Shown here one piece after another: positions 45,263 through 55,568 of a stretch of 64,000 bases of DNA (position 1 is its first letter; every line of letters begins with the position of its first letter). The notes below the pieces were generated by a model. That model saw only the letters and a list, made by a program, of their open reading frames with translations, was not told the origin of the DNA and ran no database searches. The DNA lies in contig OZ241738.1 of assembly GCA_965200925.1 (NCBI GenBank), forward strand, positions 1,612,001 to 1,676,000, written 5' to 3'. Position numbers and translations under genes: made by a program. The stretch is from WTGU01 sp965200925 (GTDB lineage Bacteria; Pseudomonadota; Alphaproteobacteria; UBA828).

Positions 45263-45823
45263 GTGGCTGGGCAATCGGTCGGCGGCCTCGCCGGTCTTGC
45301 GGATCGTTACGCGACGGCTCTCTTCGAGATCGCCGTCGAACGCGGCGTGATCGAGCCGGTCGAACGCGATCTCGGCGCGGTCCAACGCCTGCTTGCCGGT
45401 AGCGCGGAGCTGCGGCGCGTCGTCCGCAGTCCCACGCTGTCGCGCGCCGAGCAGGGCAAGGCGCTGGACGCCGTGCTGGCGCGGCTGGAGGCGGACCGCT
45501 ACGTGCGAAATTTCGTCCGGCTTCTCGCGCGCAACCGCCGCGTGTTCCTGCTCGACGCCGCGATCGCGGCGTTCCGGGCGAAGCTCGCGGCGCATCGCGG
45601 CGAGGTGTCGGCGGAGGTGACGTCGGCCGCGCCGCTCAAGCCCGACCACCTGCGAGCGCTCGAGGAGGCGCTCCGCGCCGTCGCCGGGCGGGCGGTAGCG
45701 TTGGAGACCCGCGTGGACCCGGCGCTGCTCGGCGGCCTGACTGTCCGCGTCGGCTCGCGGATGCTGGATGCCTCGCTCGGCACGAAGCTGCGGAATCTCG
45801 AATTGGCGATGAAGGGAATCTGA
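45263..45823 (+). CDS. atpH: ATP synthase F1 subunit delta
   Basis: OSCP-like stalk subunit connecting F1 to the peripheral stalk. 186 residues: LADRYATALFEIAVERGVIEPVE at the start, FVRLLARNRRVFLL in the middle, and DPALLGGLTVRVGSRMLDASLGTKLRNLE at the end. GTG 45263 follows GGGAGAAGCG and gives the family length; the open frame begins at 45221. First gene of atpHAGDC; F0 genes are elsewhere, as usual in Alphaproteobacteria. Confidence 0.95.
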   Translation: MAGQSVGGLAGLADRYATALFEIAVERGVIEPVERDLGAVQRLLAGSAELRRVVRSPTLSRAEQGKALDAVLARLEADRYVRNFVRLLARNRRVFLLDAAIAAFRAKLAAHRGEVSAEVTSAAPLKPDHLRALEEALRAVAGRAVALETRVDPALLGGLTVRVGSRMLDASLGTKLRNLELAMKGI

Positions 45824-45824
45824 C

Positions 45825-47351
45825 ATGGACATCGGCGCCGCCGAAATATCGGCAATCCTGAAGGAGCAGATCGCCAATTTCGGGGCCGAGGCGGACGTGG
45901 CCGAGGTGGGCCAAGTCCTCTCGGTCGGGGACGGCGTCGCCCGCGTCTATGGGCTCGACAACGTCCAGGCCGGCGAGATGGTGGAGTTCCCCGGCGGCAT
46001 CCGGGGCATGGCCCTGAACCTCGAGACCGACAATGTCGGCATCGTGATCTTCGGCGAAGACCGGGACATCAAGGAAGGCGACGTCGTCAAGCGGACGGGG
46101 ACCATCGTCGACGTGCCCGTCGGCAAGGCGCTTCTGGGCCGCGTCGTCGACCCGCTCGGCAATCCGCTCGACGGCAAGGGCCCCATCGAGGGGGAGCGGC
46201 GCCGGGTGGAGGTCAAGGCCCCCAGCATCATTCCGCGCCATTCGGTGAACGAGCCCGTGCAGACCGGTCTCAAGGCGCTCGACGCTCTCGTCCCCATCGG
46301 GCGCGGGCAGCGCGAGCTGATCATCGGTGACCGCCAGACGGGAAAGACCGCCATCGCGGTCGACACGATCATCAACCAGAAGGAGGTCAACGCGAGTGAC
46401 GACGAATCGCGCAAGCTCTACTGCCTCTACGTCGCCATCGGGCAGAAGCGTTCGACCGTAGCGCAGATCGTCAAGACGCTGGAGGAATACGGCGCGCTTG
46501 ACTATTCGATCGTCGTCTCGGCGTCCGCCTCGGAGCCGGCACCCTTGCAGTTCCTCGCGCCCTATGCCGGCTGCACCATGGGAGAGTACTTCCGCGACAA
46601 CGGGATGCACGCGGTGATCTTCTACGACGACCTGTCGAAACAGGCCGTCGCCTACCGCCAGATGTCGCTCCTGCTGCGCCGCCCGCCGGGGCGCGAAGCC
46701 TATCCGGGCGACGTGTTCTACCTCCACTCGCGGCTACTCGAACGCGCCGCCAAGATGAACGCTAGCAACGGTTCGGGCTCGCTCACGGCGATGCCGGTGA
46801 TCGAAACCCAGGCGAACGACGTTTCGGCCTACATCCCGACGAACGTGATCTCGATCACCGACGGACAGATCTTCCTGGAGACCGACCTCTTCTACCAGGG
46901 CATCCGACCCGCCATCAACGTCGGCCTCTCGGTCAGCCGCGTGGGCTCCGCCGCCCAGGTGAAGGCGATGAAGCAGGTCGCCGGGCGGATCAAGCTGGAG
47001 CTCGCCCAGTACCGCGAGATGGCGGCGTTCGCGCAGTTCGGCTCCGACCTCGACGCGGCGACGCAGCGCCTCCTCAACCGGGGCGCCCGGCTGACGGAGC
47101 TGCTCAAGCAGAACCAGTTCGCGCCGATGTCCGTGGAAGAGCAGGTTGTCTCGATCTTCGCCGGCGTGCGCGGCTATCTCGACGGCATCGAGATCACCGA
47201 CGTGACCCGCTTCGAGAGCGAATTCCTCGGCGCCATGCGGACGAGCCATACCGAGCTCCTGGGCACCATCCGCGAGGCACGGGAGCTCGGCGACGAGATG
47301 GAGAAGGCCCTGACCGCGATTCTCGACGACTTCTCCAAGACGTTCGCGTAA
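45825..47351 (+). CDS. atpA: ATP synthase F1 subunit alpha
   Basis: Non-catalytic nucleotide-binding subunit of F1. 508 residues with P-loop GDRQTGKTA near 169-177, VGDGVARVYGLDNVQAGEMVEFPGG in the barrel domain, and the ATPase signature PAINVGLSVSRVGSAAQ. One-base gap after atpH. Confidence 0.98.
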   Translation: MDIGAAEISAILKEQIANFGAEADVAEVGQVLSVGDGVARVYGLDNVQAGEMVEFPGGIRGMALNLETDNVGIVIFGEDRDIKEGDVVKRTGTIVDVPVGKALLGRVVDPLGNPLDGKGPIEGERRRVEVKAPSIIPRHSVNEPVQTGLKALDALVPIGRGQRELIIGDRQTGKTAIAVDTIINQKEVNASDDESRKLYCLYVAIGQKRSTVAQIVKTLEEYGALDYSIVVSASASEPAPLQFLAPYAGCTMGEYFRDNGMHAVIFYDDLSKQAVAYRQMSLLLRRPPGREAYPGDVFYLHSRLLERAAKMNASNGSGSLTAMPVIETQANDVSAYIPTNVISITDGQIFLETDLFYQGIRPAINVGLSVSRVGSAAQVKAMKQVAGRIKLELAQYREMAAFAQFGSDLDAATQRLLNRGARLTELLKQNQFAPMSVEEQVVSIFAGVRGYLDGIEITDVTRFESEFLGAMRTSHTELLGTIREARELGDEMEKALTAILDDFSKTFA

Positions 47352-47387
47352 GCCCGGCCGCGATCCGGTTCAGGAAAGCGCCCCGCC

Positions 47388-48275
47388 ATGGCGAGCCTCA
47401 AGGATCTCAGGGTCCGCATCAACAGCGTCCGCCAGACCCAGAAGATCACCTCGGCGATGAAGCTCGTCGCGGCGTCGAAGCTCCGCCGCGCCCAGGAGGC
47501 GGCGGAAGCGGCGCGTCCGTTCTCGGAGCGGATGGAGCGCATGGTGGGTTCGCTCGCCGCGCTCATGCGCGAGCGCGAGGATGCGCCGCCGATGATGCGC
47601 GGCACGGGCAAGGACGACACCCACCTCTTCCTGGTGGCGACCGCCGACCGGGGCCTCTGCGGCGGCTTCAACAGCTCGATCACGCGCGCGACCCGCGCCC
47701 GCCTGATCGCGCTCGGCGAGCGGGGAAAGACGACGAGGCTGATCTGCATCGGGCGCAAGGGCCGGGAACAGCTCCGCCGCGAGTTCGGTGCCATGATCGT
47801 CGACCACGCCGACGGCATCGGCCGCACCGGTGGCCCCTCCTTCGAGGAAGCCGACCGCATCGGCCGCGACCTCGCGGAGCGCTTCGAGAACGACGAGTTC
47901 GATTCCTGCACGGTAGTCTACAACCGCTTCAGGACGGTCATGAGCCAAGTCGTAACCTTCCAGCGGCTCATCCCCTTCAGCCCGCCGGAGGTGGCGGACG
48001 GCGGCGGCGATTCGGGCGGCGCGGTGCACGATTTCGAACCCGACGAGGAGGCGATCCTCTCGGACCTGCTGCCGCGAAACCTCTCGATCCAGATTTTCAG
48101 GGCCCTGCTCGAGAACGCGGCGAGCGAACAGGGCGCGCGGATGACGGCGATGGACAGCGCGACGCGCAACGCCGGCGAAATGATCGACAAGTTGACCCTC
48201 AACTACAACCGGACACGGCAAGCGCAGATCACCAAGGAGCTGATCGAGATCATCTCCGGCGCGGAAGCGCTCTGA
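47388..48275 (+). CDS. atpG: ATP synthase F1 subunit gamma
   Basis: Central rotary shaft. 295 residues: MASLKDLRVRINSVRQTQKITSAMKLVAASKLRRAQ coiled-coil start, ATADRGLCGGFNS, and the C-terminal helix MTAMDSATRNAGEMIDKLTLNYNRTRQAQITKELIEIISGAEAL. Confidence 0.98.
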   Translation: MASLKDLRVRINSVRQTQKITSAMKLVAASKLRRAQEAAEAARPFSERMERMVGSLAALMREREDAPPMMRGTGKDDTHLFLVATADRGLCGGFNSSITRATRARLIALGERGKTTRLICIGRKGREQLRREFGAMIVDHADGIGRTGGPSFEEADRIGRDLAERFENDEFDSCTVVYNRFRTVMSQVVTFQRLIPFSPPEVADGGGDSGGAVHDFEPDEEAILSDLLPRNLSIQIFRALLENAASEQGARMTAMDSATRNAGEMIDKLTLNYNRTRQAQITKELIEIISGAEAL

Positions 48276-48310
48276 CGCGGCCCGGACGAGCCCGAGCGGG
48301 AGCGGAGAAG

Positions 48311-49738
<1,428 letters not shown>

Positions 49739-49750
49739 GGCGCGCCTGCC

Positions 49751-50152
49751 ATGGCCGACACCCTGCAATTCGAGTTGGTCGCGCCGGAGAGGCTGATCTT
49801 CTCCGGCGACGTCGAAATGGTGGTGGTGCCCGGTGCCGACGGCGACTTCGGCGTGCTCCCGGGCCACGCGCTCCTGATTTCCACGCTGCGACCCGGCGTC
49901 ATCGAGATCTACGAAGACGAGAAGCCGAAGGAGCGCTATGTCGTCGCCGAGGGGTTCGCGGAGGTGACGGGCGAACGCTGCACGGTGCTGTCCGCCGAGG
50001 CGTTCGAGCCTGGGGCGATCGACCGGGCGGAGGCAGAGGCGCGGCTCGAACGCGCGCAACTCGCCCTGCGCGACGCCGAGGGCGCGGAGGAACGCACGCG
50101 ATACGAGCGCGAGACGGCCCTCGCCGAACTTCTTGCCGCCAACGCCGCCTGA
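49751..50152 (+). CDS. atpC: ATP synthase F1 subunit epsilon
   Basis: Rotor and regulatory subunit at the foot of gamma. 133 residues: LQFELVAPERLIFSGDVEMVVVPGADGDFGVLPGHA beta-sandwich, then a C-terminal helical part rich in Glu and Arg. Last gene of the operon. Confidence 0.96.
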   Translation: MADTLQFELVAPERLIFSGDVEMVVVPGADGDFGVLPGHALLISTLRPGVIEIYEDEKPKERYVVAEGFAEVTGERCTVLSAEAFEPGAIDRAEAEARLERAQLALRDAEGAEERTRYERETALAELLAANAA

Positions 50153-50189
50153 CCCCTTGGCGGGGCGCTAGCACTCCGCACGGTTTTTT

Positions 50190-50250
50190 CGGTGCGTGGG
50201 TCTCGCCCCGCACGACGTGCGCACCTGTCGGTGCGACGCCCACTGTTTCT
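50190..50250 (+). terminator. Probable terminator region of the atp operon
   Basis: CGCACC (50220-50225), loop TGTC, GGTGCG (50230-50235) form a perfect 6-bp hairpin followed by TGTTTCTTATTT a few bases on. A second imperfect hairpin (GTGCG to CGCAC, about 50192-50213) lies just before. The T run is interrupted, so confidence is modest. Confidence 0.4.
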
Positions 50251-50288
50251 TATTTCGCGCATCGCGCGCCCCACCGGTGCGGAGAAAG

Positions 50289-51257
50289 ATGAAGGAAGAG
50301 TTGCGGCTCGGCGTGGCGGGCGTAGGCCGGTTCGGGCGGCTTCACGCCGAGAAGATGGCGGACCTCGAAGGCGCTCGGCTGGTCGCGGTGGCCGATCTGG
50401 ATGGCGCGCGCGCCGCTGCGGTCGCGACCGCGCTCGGTGCCGATTCGGAGTCCGACCACCGGGCCTTGATCGGACGTGTCGACGCCGTTTCCGTCGCCGT
50501 GCCCGCCGCCGCGCATTACGCCGTGACGAAGGATTTCCTGGAGGCGGGAATCCATGTCCTGGTGGAGAAGCCGCTGACCGATAGCGTCGCCACGGCCAGG
50601 GAAATTGCGACCTTGGCGAACACCCGGTCGCTGGTTCTCCAGGTCGGCCACATCGAGCGCTTTTCGGAAGCCTTCCGCGTCGTCGCGCCGCGCGTCGTCC
50701 GGCCGCTCTATATCGAATCGATCCGGCTCGCCCCGTTCTCGCCGCGCGGCAATGACGTGAGCGTCGTCTTCGATGTGATGATCCACGACATCGACCTGGT
50801 CCTCGCGCTGGCCCGCGCGCCGGTCACGAAGGTCGCCGCCGTCGGCACCCCGGTCTTCTCCGGGAGCGACGACATCGCCAATGCACGGCTCGAATTCGCC
50901 GATGGCTGCGTCGCTGCCGTCACCGCGAGCCGGATCAGCCTCAAGACGGAGCGCAAGCTCCGGATATTCCAGTCGGACGCCTATATCCGGATCGACCACG
51001 GCGACCGGAGTGTCAGGACGGTGCGCAAGAAGGGCCTCGACTCGGCGCGAACGGACGATATCGGAGCGCTCGCAGTGGAGGAGGAGCACTACGAAAAGGG
51101 CGACGCGCTCAAGCGCGAGATCGAAACGTTCGCGCACGCGGTACGCACCGGCACTCCCCCGCCGGTGACCGCCGCCGACGGCGTGCGTTCACTCGAGGTC
51201 GCCCAATGCATCGCCGAACGCGCGCGCGCCGCACGGAACGCCGTATCGTCTTCATGA
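50289..51257 (+). CDS. Gfo/Idh/MocA family oxidoreductase
   Basis: 322-residue NAD(P)-dependent sugar or inositol dehydrogenase-like protein. Rossmann motif GVAGVGRFGRLHAEKM, the VLVEKPLT motif with the catalytic Lys, and MIHDIDLVLALA with the active-site His/Asp. Resembles in length and motifs the UDP-GlcNAc 3-dehydrogenase (GnnA) branch used for diamino lipid A, but no partner aminotransferase is adjacent, so this is only a suggestion. ATG 50289 follows GGAGAAAG. Confidence 0.88.
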   Translation: MKEELRLGVAGVGRFGRLHAEKMADLEGARLVAVADLDGARAAAVATALGADSESDHRALIGRVDAVSVAVPAAAHYAVTKDFLEAGIHVLVEKPLTDSVATAREIATLANTRSLVLQVGHIERFSEAFRVVAPRVVRPLYIESIRLAPFSPRGNDVSVVFDVMIHDIDLVLALARAPVTKVAAVGTPVFSGSDDIANARLEFADGCVAAVTASRISLKTERKLRIFQSDAYIRIDHGDRSVRTVRKKGLDSARTDDIGALAVEEEHYEKGDALKREIETFAHAVRTGTPPPVTAADGVRSLEVAQCIAERARAARNAVSSS

Positions 51258-51305
51258 TCCGAGGAGGTTGCCCGGCTGTTGCGAGGCCGCGCATCGACGG
51301 TCGGA

Positions 51306-51497
51306 TCACCGACAATCGTCACGGACCCATCGGCTCACGAGGTCGCGTCCGCACCACATCAGCGGATCGATGATTGAAAGATCGGGAATCGGCGCGAAAC
51401 TACCGGTCGCGTAACGCACGGAACGATGCGCATGGAAGCGCAAGCGAATGCCCTCGGCCTCGAAGTGCACCGGGTCGAAAAGCCAAAAATTTTGCGT
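51306..51497 (-). pseudogene. C-terminal fragment of an unidentified protein
   Basis: A 63-codon frame on the minus strand reads as good protein (FWLFDPVHFEAEGIRLRF, SVRYATGSFAPIPDL, SIIDPLMWCGRDLVSRW) and ends at a stop. There is no start: upstream it meets a stop at 51498. Another minus frame over 51498-51540 (NFHYLRNNFSIDAKF) looks like its continuation, so a frameshift is likely. The AT-rich upstream part lies next to the IS1595-type remnant. I recognise no family. The 51258-51580 gap holds nothing else. Confidence 0.45.
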
Positions 51498-51580
51498 CTA
51501 TTGAAAAATTATTTCTCAAATAGTGAAAATTTAAGGGTCATGCCTAGCTGAGTGTCACTGTATGTGGGACAAAGCGAGGC

Positions 51581-52225
51581 ATGGCAATGAAGAACAAGTA
51601 CGCGAAGCGTTCGAGGATTTCCGAGGCCAAGACCCGCGAGGTCGTCCGCTATTTCGCCGCCGACCTGACGGCCCTTCAGGCAGCGGCCCTGAGCGGCCTG
51701 AACCGCAACACCGTCAACCGCCTCTACCGCGCGCCTTGCGGGAACGCATCCTGCTTGCCTGCGAAGCCCAGCGCCCCCTGTTCGGGACCGTCGAGATCGA
51801 CGAAAGCTTCTTCGGGGCGCGGCGGGTCAAGGGCCGACGTGGACGCGGCGCCTGCAGCAAGACCGCCGTCTTCGGCATATTCGAGCGTCAGGGCCAAGTC
51901 TATACCGAGATCGTCCCGGACTGCTCAAAGCCAACTCTCCAGAGCATCATCCGGGGCTGGGTAGACCCGCGCACCGTCATCAACTCCGATGGCTGGCCCG
52001 GCTACAACGGCCTGGTCGACCTCGGCTATGGCCACTTCCGGATCGATCATTCCAGGGATGAGAGGGGCGCCGTCCACATCAACGACATCGAGGGCTTCTG
52101 GGGCTTGGCCAAGGTCCGCCTGACCAAGTTCAAAGGCCTGCCCAGACACACCTTCCCTCTCCACCTCAAGGAAACCGAGTGGCGCTACAACCATCGACAC
52201 GACGACAAGTATCAAATGCCAAGGC
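51581..52225 (+). pseudogene. IS1595-family transposase, frameshifted and truncated
   Basis: The N-terminus (MAMKNKYAKRSRISEAKTREVVRYF, LNRNTVNRLYRA) is in one frame to about 51738. The catalytic part continues in another frame with LRERILLACEAQRPLFGTVEIDESFFG, VINSDGWPGY and VHINDIEGFWGLAKVRL (D, D and E/N acidic residues of this family) and WRYNHRHDDKYQ. The joint lies in CGCGCGCC, where an extra GC or one lost base would explain the shift. After 52215 the expected C-terminus is missing. No matching terminal repeats found, so the element looks dead. Confidence 0.8.
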
Positions 52226-52527
52226 TTGGTAAAGAGGGCTGCGATCTGGCACTTCCAAGAGTCGCTCCACCCGGTCGATATCTGGGTTCTTCTCTTCGAC
52301 GAACGCGACTCCCTTCCCCCGTGGCGCGGTTGGAGACGTCGGCAACTGCCTTTGCGACGCTCTGTAAAGAGATTTCGGTGCGGTAGCGGGGGGATCGTCT
52401 CGAGCGGCCACGCCGCAGAGTCACGGCTCGTCCCGCCGGGATGCCTGCGAACGGCGCGACGATGATCCCACGCCACCCGTCACGGGATTCCGGCCAAACA
52501 CGACTCGGGGGGCGGGCCCCTGCCTCG

Positions 52528-53034
52528 TCACGGCTTCCGCCATTCGCAGGAGCGCCGCGAGACAAGCCAGCCGTCTGGCAGGTAGCTGGTGGTATAGCGG
52601 CAACTTCCGGTCACGCCGGCATATCTGCCGGTGCCGCCCTCTATCTCCTGGCTGCCGCGGCCGCCGCCGCCGACTTCGACATCACCCGCGCGCCTCTTCG
52701 ACGCCGCATACCACGTATCACCCTCGCTGTCGGTGAACGCGCAGGGTGCTTCGAGATCGAGGCCAGCCTCAGACTTCTTCGAGTAAACCACGCAGCCTAT
52801 GCGGTAGTTCATGCCTTCCGCAAACGGGCCGCCGCTGGTCTCGAGGATCGTGCCCGTGCCGTCGAGCGGACCGCCTCTGACCGTTTGCCCCGCATATTCC
52901 ACCGTGGTGTAGCCGTGGACGTAGCTGGTGAGCATTTCGAAGCTCCCGCTCTCTCCGGCAGCGAGAGGCGCGGCACACGCGACGCTCGCGGCGGCGGCGA
53001 GAACTGCCGCCATCTTCCCAGAAAGGACTTTCAT
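52528..53034 (-). CDS. Small secreted protein, tandem paralogue 2
   Basis: 168 residues with a signal peptide (ending APLAAG) and no recognised family. The mature part is all-beta in appearance: YVHGYTTVEYAGQTV, CVVYSKKSEAGLDLEAPCAFTDSEGDTWYAASKRRAGDV, GGTGRYAGVTGSCRYTTSYLPDGW. Four cysteines could make disulfides. The GGTGxYAGVTG phrase resembles small lipocalin-like or allene-oxide-cyclase-like barrels; this is only a resemblance. About half identical to its neighbour at 53072, so a tandem duplication. Confidence 0.75.
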   Translation of the reverse strand: MKVLSGKMAAVLAAAASVACAAPLAAGESGSFEMLTSYVHGYTTVEYAGQTVRGGPLDGTGTILETSGGPFAEGMNYRIGCVVYSKKSEAGLDLEAPCAFTDSEGDTWYAASKRRAGDVEVGGGGRGSQEIEGGTGRYAGVTGSCRYTTSYLPDGWLVSRRSCEWRKP

Positions 53035-53071
53035 TCCCTGTCTCCTCGAAAAGTGCGCGGGGCTCCGCGCG

Positions 53072-53587
53072 TCACGGCCGCCGCCATTCGCAAGTAGAAA
53101 CCGAAACGACCCAGTTGTCGGGCAGATAGCTGGTGGTGTAAGGGCAATTTCCCGTCACACCCGCATATTTGCCGGTACCGCCGACGAGTCGCTGGCTGCC
53201 CTGGCCACCACCGCCGACGGTGACGTCGCCCGCCTGCCTCTTCGCCATCGCATACCAAGCGTCACCATCGGAGTCGGTGAACGCGCACGGCGCCTCGAGA
53301 GCGATGCCGGCATCAGACCTCTTCGCATAGACGAAGCACGTCGCGCGGAAATTCCCACCCTCGGCGAAGGGGCCGCCGCCGCTCTTGACGATAGTGGCCG
53401 CCCCCTCCAGAGGACCGCCGGTGATCGTCTGATCCGCGAATTCCAGGACGGTATAGTCGTGGACGGCACTTTCGATGAAGGAAAAACTGCCGCTCTCGCC
53501 GGCGGCAGGCGGGCCGGCGCAGGCGACGCCCGCGACGACGGCGACGACGGCGACGAGCGCAGCCATTTTCCCTGGTCGGATCTTCAC
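53072..53587 (-). CDS. Small secreted protein, tandem paralogue 1
   Basis: 171 residues, signal peptide ending GPPAAG. Same architecture and cysteine pattern as 52528-53034: AVHDYTVLEFADQTITGGPLEG, APCAFTDSDGDAWYAMAKRQAGDV, GGTGKYAGVTGNCPYTTSYLPDNW. 37 bp separate the two genes, so they are likely cotranscribed. Lies between two insertion-sequence remnants. Function unknown. Confidence 0.75.
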   Translation of the reverse strand: MKIRPGKMAALVAVVAVVAGVACAGPPAAGESGSFSFIESAVHDYTVLEFADQTITGGPLEGAATIVKSGGGPFAEGGNFRATCFVYAKRSDAGIALEAPCAFTDSDGDAWYAMAKRQAGDVTVGGGGQGSQRLVGGTGKYAGVTGNCPYTTSYLPDNWVVSVSTCEWRRP

Positions 53588-53691
53588 ACGAACCTCCCGA
53601 GCCGTGCGGTTGAAGATGAGCCGCCAAGCGGCGCACGAACTCTATGCACCGGCACCCGTGTCGTCAATGTCCTCGTTCGGGATATATGAGG

Positions 53692-54424
53692 GTGTCTCTT
53701 TGACTGTCGGCGATTGAAGATAGTGGGCGGAGGTTTGTCCGTCGAGGGCTTGGGGCGGTCGGAAGGTGTTGAACCCGTCGGCGAAGGCGTCGATCCATCG
53801 GTTGAGGTCGTCGAGGGCGTTATCGGGCAAATCCCATGAGGCATGGAACTCGTAGCGCCATGCGCCGTTGTTGCGTTCGACATGACCGCTGAGTTGGGGG
53901 GATCGTGGCGGGCGTTCGAAGAGGTCGATGCTGCGGTTGCGGCATTCGCGCTCGAAGTCGGCCCTGAACTCGGAGCCGCTATCGACCTGGATGGGCAGAC
54001 GGGGAAGGGCAGGTCGGCCTGGAGTTTGTCGAGGAAGCACTTGGCGTTGTGTGCGCTGACGCGGCGCCAGGCTTGGGCGCAGGTCCGCTTGGCGACGAGG
54101 TCGCAGGCGGCGGTCTCTTGGCCTTGCCCCCATGGGATAGTCGGCGTGCGGTTCCCGGACGGCGCTCACAGGGTCTGCGGACCAAGCCCGCCCGCGCAGG
54201 CTGTGCGGGCGTCGCAACCAGGGTTCCAGGCGGTTGCGGCGCGACGGCTTCTCCCAGCGATACAGGGTGGTGCGGGAGACGCCGGACCGCCGCAGCCGCG
54301 TCGGCGGCGGTCCGGCCGTGCGCCCCGCCAGGGTGGCTCCTTGTGTAACATGACGGGGCAGGCTGAATACCCGCATGGGGGTCTCCTTCAAGCTGGTTTG
54401 CGCCACAAACAGCTTCAGAGACCC
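53692..54424 (-). mobile_element. IS481-type element remnant with broken transposase
   Basis: On the minus strand an integrase-core transposase is split between frames. HTH-like GVSRTTLYRWEKPSRRNRLEP is in one frame, a middle part (ACDLVAKRTCAQAWRRVSAHNAKCFL) in another, then VDSGSEFRADFERECRNRSIDLFERPPRSPQLSGHVERNN and the C-terminus back in the first. Imperfect terminal inverted repeats are suggested: GTGTCTCTTTGACTGTC at the left and GGGTCTCTGAAGCTGTT (complement) at the right, 12 of 17 matching. No target duplication checked. Inactive. Confidence 0.7.
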
Positions 54425-54533
54425 ACAACCCCTACCTTCAAGAACCGCCTCTCACATCTGTCCAAACCAAGTCAGGATCATGGAGCGGTCGTTTCGAACG
54501 AATTGGAGGAAGCGGGCGGAACGGGAGGGCCGG

Positions 54534-55568
54534 TCAACGGCGGCCGGCGCCGAGGAGTTTTTCGGTCTCCGCCTGGAAGTCGTCGAAATAGTCGAGGGCC
54601 TCGTGGCCGCGCAGGGCGTCGCGATGCTTGAAGCAATTGACGAAATGCCCGGCGGCGACCGTGTCGACGGGGGGCATTTCGGCGCGGCAGCGGTCGTCGG
54701 CGAAGGGGCAGCGGCCGGAGAGGTAGCAGCCGGTCGGAAGGTCGATCGGGCTCGGGATCTCGCCCGCGAGGTCCACGGCGCTTTCGCGCGAGAGCTTCGG
54801 ATTGGGCAGGAGGACGGAAGAAAGCAGGCCCACGCTGTACGGGTGCCGCGGGTGGCTGAACAGCGCCTTCGCCGTACCCTGCTCCACGATCATCCCCAGA
54901 TACATCACCGCGACGCGATGGCTCAGATAGCGCACCGTGCTCAGGTCGTGGCTGATGAAAAGATAGGCCGTCTCCAGCTCCCGCTGCAGGCGGATCAGCA
55001 GGTCGATGATCTCGGCCCGCGCCGTCGGGTCGAGCGCGGAGGTGGGTTCGTCCAGGACGATCAGTTCCGGGCGCGTGACGACGGCCCGCGCGATGCCGAC
55101 CCGCTGCTGCTGCCCGGCGCTGAGCTCGGCCGGGAACTGCTCCAGCGCCGCGTCGCGCAGACCCACGCGCCGGGCGACCTCGCGCACCCGTGCGCGCCGG
55201 TCGTGGCGCGAAACGCCCATCGCGCGAAGCGGCTCGCCGATGGTTTCCCCGATGCGCACCTGCGGGTCCAGCGATTCGGCGGGCTCCTGGAAGACCAGTT
55301 GCAGCCGGCCGCGCAATTCGCGCGAGCGGATGTTGCGCCGCCGGTCGATCGGGCGGCCCTGGAACCCGATGACGCCGCGCGTCGCCTTGATCAGGCCGAG
55401 GACGCAGCGGCCGATGGTCGTCTTGCCGGAGCCGGATTCGCCCACCAGAGAAAGCGTTTCGCCCCTGGCCACCGTGAAGCTCACGCCGTTGACCGCCTGG
55501 ACGATCGACCGGGACCCCGCGATGGGGAAGTGCTTCACCAGCCCGTCTACGGCGAGGACGTCGCTCAT
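54534..55568 (-). CDS. Peptide-type ABC transporter ATPase (DppF/OppF-like), intact site
   Basis: 344-residue nucleotide-binding subunit of a peptide/nickel-class importer. Walker A GESGSGKTT, Q-loop VFQEPAESLDP, signature LSAGQQQR, Walker B LIVLDEPTSALD and switch FISHDLSTV are all canonical. The C-terminal Cys cluster (GCYLSGRCPFADDRC and NCFKH) is typical of the Opp/Dpp class. Last gene of the operon; ATG 55568 overlaps the partner's stop by 4 nt. Confidence 0.95.
   Translation of the reverse strand: MSDVLAVDGLVKHFPIAGSRSIVQAVNGVSFTVARGETLSLVGESGSGKTTIGRCVLGLIKATRGVIGFQGRPIDRRRNIRSRELRGRLQLVFQEPAESLDPQVRIGETIGEPLRAMGVSRHDRRARVREVARRVGLRDAALEQFPAELSAGQQQRVGIARAVVTRPELIVLDEPTSALDPTARAEIIDLLIRLQRELETAYLFISHDLSTVRYLSHRVAVMYLGMIVEQGTAKALFSHPRHPYSVGLLSSVLLPNPKLSRESAVDLAGEIPSPIDLPTGCYLSGRCPFADDRCRAEMPPVDTVAAGHFVNCFKHRDALRGHEALDYFDDFQAETEKLLGAGRR

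Noticed and set aside
51562..52386. Intact 274-residue transposase
   Set aside because: The first 55 codons of that frame are out of register; the true N-terminus is in the neighbouring frame, and the C-terminus is lost.
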